64,000 bases of DNA from Megascapheus bottae (GCA_024803745.1 JANJXV010000040.1:4283920-4347919), one strand, 5' to 3'. Counted from the first letter of the stretch, positions 20,647 to 31,576 are shown. The notes: generated from the sequence alone by a model not told the origin. Translations and numbers: made by a program.

Positions 20647-23600
20647 CTGCAAGGGAAGGGGGGCTCGGTGGAGGGCGAGGCGGGGAGGGGGGGCGGCCGT
20701 GGCTCACGCCTGCCATCCCAGCTCCTTGGGAGGCTGAGATCTGAGGATCACAGGTTCAAAGCCAGCCCTGGGCAGGAAAATCCAGGAGACTCTGATCTCC
20801 GGTGAACCACCAGAAAACCAGACGTGGAGCTGTGGCTCAGGTGGTAGAGCACCAGCCTGGAGGGAAAGAACTCAGGCCCTGAGTTCAAGTCCCAGGACGG
20901 GCACGTGCCCTCTCCCCCCCCACACGTGCATGTGCACACGCACACGCATGCACACGCAGGGCAGTACCTTTCATCCCCGTGCGGTAAGTATGCTGCACGT
21001 ACTTGAGGCCGGACACGATGTCCCTGTTGACCTGCAAGCAGAAAGGACGCGGGCGTTGGGGAGGAGAGGCGTCCTCCCTGCCCCTTGTCACGGCCGCCGT
21101 TCTGTTCTCATCACTGTGGAGGGTGGAGGGGGGAGGGGAGGGCTGGGGGGAGGGCCAGTGACAAGGGTCAGGATGCATGGTCCTCACTGACGAGCCCCTG
21201 TGAGGGCCGGGAGTTTGGCCTAGTGGTAGAGTGCTTGCCTAGCATGCACAAAGACCTGGGTTCGATTCCCCGGTACCACATACATAGAAAAAGCCAGAAG
21301 TGGTGCTGAGGCTCAAGTGGTAGAGCTCCAGCCTTGAGAAAGTCCAAGGACAGTGCTCAGGCCCTGAGTTCAAGACCAGGACTGGCAAAAAAAAACAACA
21401 AAAAAACCAACAAACCAACCCACCAATCAACAAACAACCCTTTCTACAACTAAAGAGAAGCAGACTGTCTATACAGAATCCCAGCCTCAAAGTGACACCA
21501 TCAGACGACAACCCCTGAAACACAATCTTCCGATTCTTCACCCCACTTCTTTCCTTCCTCTGCAGACTTGCTTTCCTCAGCACTACCCAGACCCAAGCCT
21601 GCCACTGTGTCAGGAAAGGTTATCCAAACACCAGTGGGAAATACTCTGTAAATAGAAAAACCAAACCCCAAACCCGAAAAACCCATCATCACTTCTGGAG
21701 TGACCCCTGGAGTCTGGGAAGAAAACAACCAACATGGAGAAAGCCAGTCATGGAAGGAGCGTCTGGGCTCCGTGGCGGCTCCTGTGCGTGGAGGCGTTGG
21801 GAAATTTCCTGCCTGCTCCTTCACCGTAAATAATACGTGCCATTTCCTGGCATCCTGCTGCTACCCCTGCTGTGTCACTCACGACCACCGGTGGTCTGGG
21901 CGTTTGCTACTTTCCCCAGAACTTTCAAAGAATAGCCATTGAAAGCGAGAATGAAAATAGAGATGAGCCAGCATGGACTGCTCCACTGTTTTCCACCATG
22001 ACTCATTTTACCTGAGCTGTCTGCCATTTCCTACGCTGCCCCCCCATTACCCACACCCCACCCCGTCCACACAAACAGATTAAAGGTGGAGGCTGAATCA
22101 CAGATGGCTGACTCTTCAGCTACATGGAGACAAGAGACCGGGGCAGCTAACTTTCCGCAACAAGATGGCACCCTTCCTAGGCCAGGTGCAACCCTTAAAC
22201 CAATCTACGGGTTAGTTCTTTGGCCCCGCTGGCATGGGGGTGGGAGAGCGGGGTAGACTCTGGAGTGTCACTTGTAGTAAAAAGTGGGCAAAATCAGGTA
22301 GGACAGAAATGGCTTCATGGCAGGGACTGGGATAAAAATGAAGCCCGAGTCAGGCACCCATGGCTCCCGCCTGTCACCCCAGCCACTCAGGAGGGTGCGA
22401 TCTGAGGATCACAGTTCAAAGCCAGCAGGGCAGGAAAGTCTATGAGACTCTGATCTCCAGTGAACCACCAGAAAACGAGACGTGGAGCTGTGGTTCAAGT
22501 GGTAGAGCGCCAGCCTTGAGAAAAAGAGGCTCAGGGACAACACCTAGGCCTTGAGTTCAAGACCCAGGACCAGCAAAAAAGAAAAGAAAAGAAAAAGAAA
22601 ACAGAGACAAATAGGAATGGGCTGGGTACATGGCTCAGGTGGTAAAAGCACACGACCCTTAATTCAAACCCAAATACTACCTAAACTGCTTAGTAGAATG
22701 GCAGCTCCTCTGTGCAATATTAATATACTATATATCGATTATGATATCCACATACTATATGACTATCATATTATAGTGTAATTATATTTCATAGACTTAT
22801 GTAGTATATAAGGGATCATATAATTATAAGTAATAACAGTATGTAATTTCTATTATACACTATATTATACATGTATTTTTTTCTTTAACGAGCTGAACTT
22901 TCCAGAATGACCCTGCACAGACGCTGGTGGCCTAGGCAGTCTTCCAGCCCACTCTGCGTAGGTTTGGACATGGGGCCTTAGCCAAGGCCGCTGGGCCAGG
23001 TGTCCCAGTAATAAACAAGTGTGACAGGAAACCCAGTCACCGCGCAGGGCCAGGTCAAGGAGCGGCGTCCGCATGGGTGGGGGGCCCTGAGGAGTCCAGG
23101 AGACAGGAGGCCAGTGTGCAAACACGGGGGTGTGGGTGCAATCTCCCGTAGAGCCCCGAGCAGCCGGTGGGCAGCGGGCAGGACAGACGGCCAAGACAAA
23201 CAGGCTGCGGCGTGCAGGTCTCACTGGTTTGCTTTCACTGTCAAGGTCACGCCTTGGGCTGCGGCCGTCCCCGGGCACAGAGGCCTCGCTTCTCCATTTG
23301 ACTCCTTCTTTCTTTGTATTTTCTGGGGGTGAACTTAGGAGTTTCAACGCGATATAACTAAAATGCCACCCTGTCTCTCCCGGCCCCACCCGGCCCCTCA
23401 AGTGACCATTCCGTGGTCACGTATGGACTGTGGATATCATCCGTGCATCTGCCTTCTTTTCCTCGCCCCATGCGTCCACACCCTGGGCCTGTCAGTTTCT
23501 TTTATATATAATATATTAATGTTATTTACAGTGTACTTATATTTATATATGACACATTATGCATTATATTTATATGCACCTATGATCATATGCATTTTTA

Positions 23601-25361
23601 TAGTACAATATTAATATACCACCTATTATGATATTCATATGCGATTTAAATATCATATTATAGTATATAGCATAGAATTATATAGTAAATAAGTGATTAT
23701 ATAATTATAAGTAATAACAATGAGTATTTAATATATATTATATACTATATATTATATACTTTGTGTAGCATATATACTATTGCATGTAGTATTGTATACT
23801 GTATGTACTATATACAATATATAATAGAGTATATATAACATATACAGTATAGTTTATAATACAGTATATAGTATTATATAGAGTATGTATAATATACTAT
23901 ATGTATAGTATAATATGTAACATATATTGTATATAGTATTATATACTATATACTCTAATATTATTATGTAGTTGTACAAAGGGACCACAGTTCTCGATTT
24001 GCTCCTAAGTTTTGTCTTTTTCCCTCCATCACCTGCCATACACCTTGAATTGCCACCACCTAAGTTAATGAGCAACAACTCTTAACTTTCTGTGTCTATG
24101 TTGCCATTGAGCGAGTAAGAGCTGAGGTTTAGCTGGTATTTTCTTTCCTTCCTTTCTCCTTCGCTCCCTCCCTCTTTCTTTTGCCTATTGGTTGATTTCC
24201 TTCCTTCCTTGTTCATTTCCCCCTCCGTATATACACATATATATATTTTTTTTCCCACTAAACAGCTGGCCTCTCTGAAGCTGCAGGAGAAACACCCGAA
24301 GGGGAGCCATGGAGGACACAATTTCCCCATGCTTCAGCGTGTTGCACAAGGAGGAAATGTCATAAATGGTGCCTGGAACAGGAGGGGAGTGGCCTGGGGG
24401 TGGAGTTTCGGGCGGCCTGGCTGACCGATGGCGGCTCCCGGGGTCCAGGCTGGGGCCAGGCAGGCCTGATGGCAGCGGGGGCCACAGGAGGTCAGGGGCA
24501 GGCAGAGGCCACGCGACACGGAGACCCAGAATTGGGGGCGGGTGTGGGGGGAGGCTAACGGGGGAGGGTACTCACTTTGAAGTAAATTTTCACCCTGTAC
24601 TCGATACCTTCCTTCATGACAAACACTTGCTTTTTGAGTTCTTGAAGGTCTCCTGTGAAGAGATCATTGGGAAAAGGTGCATTCAGTCTCCACGGAAGCT
24701 CGTTCCTCCAAGAGGCAGGGGAGGGCTGGGCTGGGACCCCCTGACCCCGGAGAGGAATGCCCCCCCACACTCACAGCTCTCCAGCCACCCTGAGATCAGA
24801 GCTTCCCCTCACAGCTGAAGCCCAGCTACTACGCATTTTTGTACTTACTCCCTTCCGTTTGCACCTGCAAGACTGCTGTTAGTTTTGCCTAAGGAAGATT
24901 GCACAGGTGGCATACAGGATTGATTTTATAAATCTATATCTACATCTATTGGAATTAATAAGCAGGATCTGTCCCTCGTTTCTGTCTCTTGTTTTGGGAC
25001 TCTTTGTACTGTTCTCTTCTCTAAGTGACCTGTACAGTGTGACACTCAGGTGTGTGTGTGTGTGTGTGTGTTGCACTATTCTGTGACATCTTTCACTGAT
25101 GGTAGGATCTATGTCTGGGATTCAGGTTGGAAATGTTCTCAGGACCGAAAACCAAATCTGGGTGTTTAATTGGTTGTCGTCCAGCCGAGCAGGGGTGAGT
25201 CGGAAGTCACCGCCTTCTTTTAGGGCCGTCAGAATCTCCTGGCAGCTTGCCTGAGCTTTATCTCCTCAGGCTGACGGCTGCTCTGGGTGGAACAATCTCC
25301 TCCTGCCTGTGGACAGGCCCCAGTCCAGGGGAAGAGACAGCCTGGCCCGCCCGTGTGTGTA

Positions 25362-25404
<43 letters not shown>

Positions 25405-26684
25405 ACGCGCGTGCGCACACGCTCTCACCGTTTCAGCGGGGCAGGAAGTGGTGTCTCTTGGGCCTGTGCTTCCTCCCTCAGCACAGAAAGTCCATATACG
25501 GTCAACCCAGCCAGGGTGGCCTCTCAGGGGGACTTCCCCCCTCCGGGTTCCAGAGTCCTGCTCTGCTCTGCTTCTGCTTTGCCTGACTCTCCTTTCCCCC
25601 CCTCCATTTGGCCACTGTTGCTGTTGTTTTACCCACTTTTGCCTTCTCTATTGCTCCCTATCTCCCCCAGAAAGAATCCTGGGAAATGCCGTGGCCGTGA
25701 GTCACCAGGAAGGGAGAGGGCCTGCTCGGCTTTCTAGGGAGAAAGTGTTTGTGGAGCCCCTGAGAGATATGGAATCTTAAATCATGTAGTTGTTGTTGTT
25801 ATTTTTTAGTGTCTTTTGTGGTTTTTAGCTGGTCATGGGGCTTGAACTCTGGGCCTGGGCTCTGTTCCTGAGCTTTTTTTTTTTTCTCAAGGCTGGCGTT
25901 CTACCACTTGAACTACAGCTCCCCTTCCTGCTTTTTGCCGCTTCACTGGAGATCAGAGTCTCACAGACATTCCTGCCTGGGCTGGCTTTGAACTGCGCTC
26001 CTCGGATCTCAGCCACGGGGTGGGGAGTTGTGCATGGCTCTTCCTCCTCGGCTGCGCTTGCAGGAGAAGAAATCACTTTTCTGCGACATTTAAGACTGCA
26101 TGAAGATCACAGCTCCAGGAGCCAACAGCCTGCGTCGTATCCCACCCTCGCCGCTCTTTCATGAAGGGTCCAATCTCGGCGACCCGGTGAAGATAAAGAT
26201 TTTAAATAAGGAAAACAAGGGCCGAGTGTGGCCTAGTGGTAGAGCGCTCGCCTAGCATGCACGAAGCCCTGGGTTCGATTCTTTGGTAACACACACATTA
26301 AAAGCTGAAGTGGAGCTGTGGCTCAAGTGGTAGAGCGCCAGCCTTGAGCAAGAGAAGCTCAGGGACAGCGTCCAGGCCTGAGTTCAAGACCTAGGGCTGG
26401 GAAAAAGATCAAAAGAGTGCAAAAAACGCATCTGTTTGAAAGCCAGCCACCTGCGGGCCCTTCTTCTGTCGGACGGAGCCAGCCGCCGTGCCACCACCTG
26501 TGCCGCCTGTGCCACGAGCTCCGCCTCGTGGCGTGTCCACTCACCGGTCAGATCCATGGTGATGGGCCCGGGCGCGCTGTCACACACCAGACTCAGCCGC
26601 GTCACGATCACGTTCGGCACCGAGGGGTCTGCGGGGTTCAGGGGAGTGTGAGAGTGTGAGGACGGAGGGAGAAGCACGCCTAGG

Positions 26685-26719
<35 letters not shown>

Positions 26720-27218
26720 TGTGCAGAAGAATGAGGGATGGGGGGGAGGAGAAGAGAGGGCAGAGGGGAGAGGAGGGAGGGGAGGGGAGAGGAGAGGGGA
26801 GGGAAGAGGAGGGGAGGGGAAGGGAGAGAAGAAAGTGATACATCTCCAGGATCAGTTCTGTTCCACATCATTTGTAGGGAAAGGGAGGGGAGGGGAGGGC
26901 AGAGGAGGGGAGGGGAGGGAAGATGGACAGTGCACAGAGGGCATGGCCTTGGAGGGCGGCCAGCACCTCTCTCTTGCCTGCTCCCTCGTGTGCCCTCTCT
27001 CCAGCCGTGGAGCCCCCTCCCCCTCCCCCTCCCCCCCGCCCACCTGAGACCACGGGCGCGTCCCCCAGCAGGCTCTTCTTGTACTTGGCCAGGCTCTCGT
27101 CGTCCTTGTCCAGCTCCTGCAGCTCCTGCAGTGACTTCTGGGGCGGGGGCTTGTAGTTGAGCTTGCTGTCCAGGTCGTCCTCGGCCTCCCCCAGCTGCGG
27201 CTCCGCGTCCTTCTCCAT
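20447..27218 (-). CDS. ARHGDIB: ARHGDIB, Rho GDP-dissociation inhibitor 2 (LyGDI), five coding exons, complete
   Basis: Cytosolic inhibitor that extracts Rho/Rac GTPases from membranes and holds them in the GDP form, mainly in blood cells. Five exons (175, 84, 77, 64 and 200 nt) join in frame to 199 aa plus stop; the human protein has 201. Residues 1 to about 58 are the flexible regulatory arm ([14 protein letters not shown]). The remainder is the immunoglobulin-like sandwich that holds the geranylgeranyl tail, with [48 protein letters not shown] and [15 protein letters not shown]. The caspase-3 motif known at this place (DELD in human) is DDLD here, so a DxxD remains. The acidic N-terminus is slightly remodelled. 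The 5' untranslated exon and promoter were not identified; they should lie right of 27227, towards the minisatellite cluster. Confidence 0.97.
20690..20960 (+). mobile_element. B1-Geo SINE ending in CA/CG-rich run
   Basis: Plus copy to GTCCCAGGACGGGCACG, followed by ACACGCACACGCATGCACAC up to the ARHGDIB exon 4 donor. Confidence 0.9.
20968..21031 (-). CDS. ARHGDIB: ARHGDIB coding exon 4
   Basis: 64 nt, acceptor CTTGCAG, donor GTACTG (weak at +4). It encodes [20 protein letters not shown] plus K, one of the most conserved parts of RhoGDI proteins. Confidence 0.96.
21204..21398 (+). mobile_element. IDL-Geo SINE, well preserved
   Basis: GGCCTAGTGGTAGAGTGCTT and GGGTTCGATTCCCCGGTACC intact; A-rich tail. 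In ARHGDIB intron 3. Confidence 0.94.
22349..22600 (+). mobile_element. B1-Geo SINE
   Basis: Plus copy with a GAAAA-type tail. Confidence 0.92.
22617..22690 (+). mobile_element. Diverged ID-like monomer
   Basis: GGGCTGGGTACATGGCTCAG GTGGTAAAAGCA followed by AATTCAAACCC: an ID-type head without a Geo part. Confidence 0.55.
22714..22880. repeat. AT-rich block, first copy of a duplication
   Basis: Contains GCAATATTAATATAC, ATCATATTATAGTGTA and ATATAATTATAAGTAATAAC; matches 23603-23740. Confidence 0.85.
23490..23965. repeat. AT-rich array with second copy of the duplication
   Basis: TATA/ATAC sequence. 23603-23740 carries ACAATATTAATATACC, ATCATATTATAGTATA and ATATAATTATAAGTAATAAC in the same order as 22714-22852. 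Confidence 0.88.
24576..24652 (-). CDS. ARHGDIB: ARHGDIB coding exon 3
   Basis: 77 nt, acceptor TTCACAG, donor GTGAGT. It encodes [20 protein letters not shown] then KIYFK. It has visibly lower GC than the other exons of this gene. Confidence 0.96.
25048..25072. repeat. (GT)n microsatellite
   Basis: About 12 GT units, ARHGDIB intron 2. Confidence 0.95.
25365..25412. repeat. (TG)n microsatellite
   Basis: About 19 TG units ending in a GCACGCGCGTGCGCAC palindrome-like patch. Confidence 0.95.
25826..26035 (-). mobile_element. B1-Geo SINE
   Basis: Minus copy with an internal T-run at 25875-25886; ARHGDIB intron 2. Confidence 0.9.
26222..26408 (+). mobile_element. IDL-Geo SINE
   Basis: GTGGCCTAGTGGTAGAGCGC head, about 140 bases from ARHGDIB coding exon 2. 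Confidence 0.93.
26545..26628 (-). CDS. ARHGDIB: ARHGDIB coding exon 2
   Basis: 84 nt, acceptor CCGCAG, donor GTGAGT. It encodes [20 protein letters not shown] and continues GPITMDLTG, the first beta strands of the GTPase-lipid-binding domain. Confidence 0.96.
26688..26934. repeat. (GT)n and polypurine tract, ARHGDIB intron 1 of the coding part
   Basis: GT x13 at 26688-26713. GGGGA/GGAGA tract 26735-26830 and 26880-26930, split by a 45-base sequence that recurs at 27761. Confidence 0.93.
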
Positions 27219-27227
27219 CGTCTCAAG
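27044..27227 (-). CDS. ARHGDIB: ARHGDIB first coding exon
   Basis: The acceptor CCCACAG comes after a C-rich tract, then CTTGAGACG, then ATG at 27218. It encodes the N-terminal arm from [19 protein letters not shown] to [11 protein letters not shown]; donor GTGGGC. Nine bases upstream of the ATG are 5' UTR, so at least one noncoding exon precedes it. Confidence 0.95.
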
Positions 27228-27310
27228 CTGTGGGGGGGGGACACCGTCATGTCCTCATGGGCACAGCCAGCCCGGTGGACACTCGCTCCCCTCGCTCAGC
27301 CGAACAGATG

Positions 27311-27482
27311 TGCCGGGCGCCTCTCACCCCGGCTACTCAGAAGGCTGAGATCTGAGGATCGGGGTTCAAAGCCAGCCAGGGCAGGAAAGTCCAGGAGACT
27401 CTGATCTCCAGTGAACTGGGGGGGGGGGGAAACTTAAGGACAGCGCCCAGGTCCCGAGTTTGAGTTCCAGGACCAGCAAAAG
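27311..27482 (+). mobile_element. B1-Geo SINE with internal deletion and G-run
   Basis: A G-run at 27418-27429 replaces the middle of the Geo part. Confidence 0.87.
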
Positions 27483-27509
27483 ACAAAAACTACCACAGGT
27501 GATTGCTAG

Positions 27510-27612
27510 GAAGGAAAGAAAGAAGGAAGGAAGGAGAAAAAAGAAAGAGGAAGAGAGAAAGGGAGACATAAAGGAAGGAAGGAGAAAGAAAGGGAGGGAG
27601 GGAGGGAGGGAC
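27510..27612. repeat. (GGAA)n-rich polypurine tract
   Basis: AAGGAAGGAGAAA and GGGAGGGAGGGAGGG runs. Confidence 0.93.
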
Positions 27613-27811
27613 CCAAAGTCCATGGCAGGGAGAGAGATGAGATCAGAGTTGACCCGTGGGCTGGGAGTGCAGACAGCTGGTAGAGAGGCGTTTGTGCAAG
27701 ATAGAGATTCCTCTTCTGGCCTCCTTCTCTGCCTGTGGGCAAGGCCTCTATTAGTCTCAAGTGCTACATCTCCAGGATCAGCTCTGTTCCACATCATCTG
27801 TAGGTTAGTTT

Positions 27812-28040
27812 GGTTTTTGTCAGCTGTGGGTCTTGAACTCAGGTCCTGGACGCTGTCCCTGAGCTTCTTTCCCTCCAGGCTGGCGCTCTACCACTTGAAC
27901 CACAGCTCCACGTCTGGTTTTCTGGTGGTTCACTGGAGATCAGAGTCTCCTGGACTTTTCTGCCCGGGCTGGCTTTGAACCTGAGATCCCCAGATCTCAG
28001 CCCCCTGAGGAGCTGGGAGGACAGGCGGGGCCACTTCACC
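27812..28040 (-). mobile_element. B1-Geo SINE
   Basis: Minus full copy; GGTTTTCTGGTGGTTCACTG and CTGGCTTTGAACCTGAGATC. Confidence 0.92.
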
Positions 28041-28479
28041 CGTTCCTTTATAGATGCCCTTTGGCTCAGCACTCCTCGGGTGAATTAACAGGCCAGACAG
28101 TGGAGCGTTCAAGGTGCTGAAAGCAATCTTTGTGCCCTGCTCTGGAGCCAGGAGCAACCTGGGTGGGCCTTGTTACCATGGGAACCATGGTCTCAGCCTT
28201 AGAGACAGCTGTCACTCAGCCCCAGCCCCGGTCACCGCCCAGTGGGGAAACAGAATGACTCAGCCCAGCTCCCATTCCAAGTGGCTATGGGTGTGTGTGG
28301 GGGGAACCACAGCCGCCATGAGGGTGTAAGGGGCAGATGAAGAAGAGATGACGCTGCCCACTGGGGGGCTGGGGAGGGGTGGGGGGCTCTCCTCCCGTGG
28401 CCTGGGGAGCCGAACCAAGAATCAAGGCAGAGGCCACACGGCAAGCTACAGATCTCATCACAATCCAAAGAAAACAGAC
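28041..28479. other. Unique sequence upstream of ARHGDIB coding exons
   Basis: Free of recognised repeats. It could hold regulatory sequence or the noncoding first exon, but nothing decides this. Confidence 0.35.
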
Positions 28480-28706
28480 AGGCGCTGCTGGTGGCTCCCG
28501 CCTGTTGTCCCGGCTCCTCAGGAGGCTGAGATCTGAGGATCCCGGTTCAAAGCCAGCCCCGGGCAGGAAAGTCCCTGAGACTCTGATCTCCAATGAACCA
28601 CCAGAAAACCAGACGTGGAGCTGTGGTTCAAGGGGTAGAGCACCAGCTTTGGATGAAAGCAGCTCAGGGACAGCGTCCAGGCCCTGAGTTCAAGACCCAG
28701 GACCAC
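28480..28706 (+). mobile_element. B1-Geo SINE
   Basis: Plus full copy, no clear tail. Confidence 0.92.
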
Positions 28707-28854
28707 AAGGCCGGGCTGAAGAATTGACCAGAGGCCCGTGGCTGTCTAGAGAAACCGAGTTGGATCTGTCTGACCTCATCTCTCTCCTCCCAGCCCGTGG
28801 AGTTTTTCAGCACACTGACGGCAGAGCCTGCCCTTTTCATTGTGTGAGCACTCG

Positions 28855-29080
28855 TCCTGGGCACTTGAACTCGGGGTCTGGGAACTCACTGTCTTTTCCT
28901 TCCATGGTTTTGTGTTTTTGGTTAAGGTTGGAGCTTTACCACTTGAACCACAGCTCCCCTCCCCAGCCTTGTGGTGGTTCAATGGAGATAAATGGCTCAC
29001 AGCGTTTCCTGCACAAGTTGGCTTTGAACCGTGACCCTCTGATCTCAGCCTCCTGAGGAGCTGGGGTTCCAGGCCTGGTT
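28855..29080 (-). mobile_element. B1-Geo SINE, diverged
   Basis: Minus copy with GCTTTACCACTTGAACCACA and GGCTTTGAACCGTGACCCTC. Confidence 0.88.
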
Positions 29081-29756
29081 ATGGTTCTCACTGCTATCCT
29101 CCCCGCTCTGTCTCTGTCTCTCTGGTGACAGCACTGGAACTTGAACCCAGGGCCTCTGCCCATCGGCCTCCCTGGAGGTCTAGGGGTGCAGCAGGCTGGC
29201 CCCCCACCAGTTTCCTGCTTTGCCAGCTGTGGGGGGAGTTTCCATGCTATCCAAGTGGCTGCAGTGGCTCAACCTCTCTGGACCCAAGTGAAATGGGGGT
29301 GCTGGACGCCTGGGCCCCTCATGGAGACAGGCTTGTGAAACCGGGGAGAAGAGGAACTGAAGATGGGGTGGGGGAGCCCCGCCTCGCAGCACAGAACATT
29401 TTCTCTCATCTTCCTCATCCCGGTGCCCCCACTCCACCAACACCGTGGTTTCTTTCCGAGCGGGTGGGGGATGGGAAGCGACGGGGGGGGGGGGGAGGAG
29501 CCCAGGGTGACAGAGCTGGGGTGGCCAGTGCCTGCCAGACCCCAAGGTCCTGCTGGCTCCACCGTCTGCACTTCCTTGATGCCCCCTCCACCATTCCCCC
29601 TCCCCGCCCTCCAGCTTCATCCTCCACCATCTACACCTCTGCCGCCCGCCACCATCCACCCTTCCCGCCCTCCCAGCTCCATCATCCACCGCACTCCCCG
29701 CCCTCCCAGCTCCATCATCCACGGTCCACACTTCCTGCCCCTTCCCCGGCTCCACC
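29081..29756. other. Unique GC-rich sequence left of the minisatellite cluster
   Basis: G-run at 29482-29494 and C/T-rich CCGCCCTCC repeats from 29585 that lead into the array. No exon recognised. Confidence 0.4.
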
Positions 29757-30912
29757 ATCAGCATTTCCGCCTCCAGCACCCGCACTTCCGCCTCCCTGGC
29801 CTCCAGCACCCGCACTTCCGCCTCCAGCACCAGCACTTCCGCCTCCCTGGCCTCCAGCACCCGCACTTCCGCCTCCAGCACCAGCACTTCCGCCTCCCTG
29901 GCCTCCAGCACCCGCACTTCCACCTCCAGCACCCGCACTTCCGCCTCCAGCACCCGCACTTCCGCCTCCCTGGCCTCCAGCACCCGCACTTCCGCCTCAG
30001 CACCCGCACTTCCGCCTCCCTGGCCTCCAGCACCCGCACTTCCGCCTCCAGCACCCGCACTTCCGCCTCCCTGGCCTCCAGCACCCGCACTTCCGCCTCA
30101 GCACCCGCACTTCCGTCTCAGCACCCGCACTTCCGCCTCCCTGGCCTCCAGCACCCGCACTTCCGCCTCCCTGGCCTCCAGCACCCGCACTTCCGCCTCA
30201 GCACCCGCACTTCCGCCTCCAGCACCCGCACTTCCGCCTCAGCACCCGCACTTCCGCCTCCAGCACCCGCACTTCCGCCTCCCTGGCCTCCAGCACCCGC
30301 ACTTCCGCCTCCCTGGCCTCCAGCACCCGCACTTCCGCCTCCCTGGCCTCCAGCACCCGCACTTCCGCCTCAGCACCCGCACTTCCGCCTCCAGCACCTG
30401 CACTTCCGCCTCCAGCACCCGCACTTCCGCCTCCCTGGCCTCCAGCACCCGCACTTCCGCCTCCAGCACCAGCACTTCCGCCTCCCTGGCCTCCAGCACC
30501 CGCACTTCCGCCTCAGCACCCGCACTTCCGCCTCCAGCACCTGCACTTCCGCCTCCAGCACCCGCACTTCCGCCTCCCTGGCCTCCAGCACCCGCACTTC
30601 CGCCTCAGCACCCGCACTTCCGCCTCCAGCACCTGCACTTCCGCCTCCAGCACCCGCACTTCCGCCTCCCTGGCCTCCAGCACCCGCACTTCCACCTCCA
30701 GCACCCGCACTTCCGCCTCCAGCACCCGCACTTCCGCCTCCAGCACCCGCACTTCCGCCTCCCTGGCCTCCAGCACCCGCACTTCCGCCTCCCTGGCCTC
30801 CAGCACCCGCACTTCCGCCTCAGCACCCGCACTTCCGCCTCCCTGGCCTCCAGCACCCGCACTTCCGCCTCAGCACCCGCACTTCCGCCTCAGCACCCGC
30901 ACTTCCGCCTCC
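29757..30912. repeat. GC-rich minisatellite, 20/21/30-bp units with CACTTCCGCC
   Basis: Units are CAGCACCCGCACTTCCGCCT (20), the same with an extra C (21), and a 30-base form with CCCTGGCCTC inserted. The three lengths are interleaved, about 48 CACTTCC cores in all. The minus strand reads GGCGGAAGTG, an ETS-type core. Very long open frames on both strands result from the stop-free unit and frame shifts between unit lengths. Confidence 0.97.
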
Positions 30913-30989
30913 CCGCTCGGCTCCGCCGCAGGCCCCATACCTGGACGCGGGCTCCGAGGCTCCACACCCATCTTTGCCTGTGGAATCAA

Positions 30990-31245
30990 CAGGCTGCGCG
31001 CATGCGCACTATGGGGAGGCCGCAGTGGACCCGCATGCGCACTGGTAGAAGGCCACTGGGGCCCGCATGCGCACTGCCAAGGACGGATCGCGTATACACG
31101 CGTGGAGAGAGTCCTCACAGACCCGCATGCGCACAGCGGGGAGGCCGCAGAGGTCCGCATGCGCACTGGGCAGGAGGCGTCGCAGACCCGCATGCGCACT
31201 GCCAGGAGGCCCCTGGCATGCAGATCTCAGGGATGCGCATGCGTC
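30990..31245. repeat. CGCATGCGCA minisatellite (seven NRF1-like sites)
   Basis: CGCATGCGCA or its variant occurs at 30998, 31032, 31064, 31124, 31156, 31189 and 31234. The spacing is mostly 32-34 bases, with GGAGGCC-type sequence between. CGCGTATACACGCG at 31089-31102 marks a degenerated unit. Confidence 0.93.
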
Positions 31246-31253
31246 CTGCGAAG

Positions 31254-31480
31254 GGCGCTGAGGATCCGGGTTCGAAGCCAGCTGAGACAGGAAAGTCCCT
31301 GAGACTCCTGTGTCCAAGGAAGCACCCCAGACAACCAACCAAGCAAACCAAAGCTGGAAATGGAGCTGTGGCTCAAGTGGGAGAGCGCCAGCCTTGAGAA
31401 AAAATTAAAAATAAGAAGAACAGAGGCCTAAAGTCAAGGCCCAGGCCCTGAGTGCAAACCCCAGCCCTGCACCAACCAGC
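31254..31480 (+). mobile_element. B1-Geo SINE, 5' truncated
   Basis: Starts at GGATCCGGGTTCGAAGCCAG and abuts the NRF1-like array; Geo part has an A-rich insertion. Confidence 0.87.
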
Positions 31481-31576
31481 ACATGAAGAGGAAAGAAGCC
31501 GAGACACACCAGGAGAGCTCGGGGGCACGCTCACTTGAAGCTGGCTGACCTGAAGCCTCCTGGGCCCAGGTGAGCT

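Noticed and set aside
29125..31302. 725-codon plus-strand ORF (proline/alanine and serine/threonine-rich)
   Set aside because: Lies over the ETS-type and NRF1-type minisatellites. Composition follows the repeat unit and switches with unit length; there is no domain, and the opposite strand is open too.
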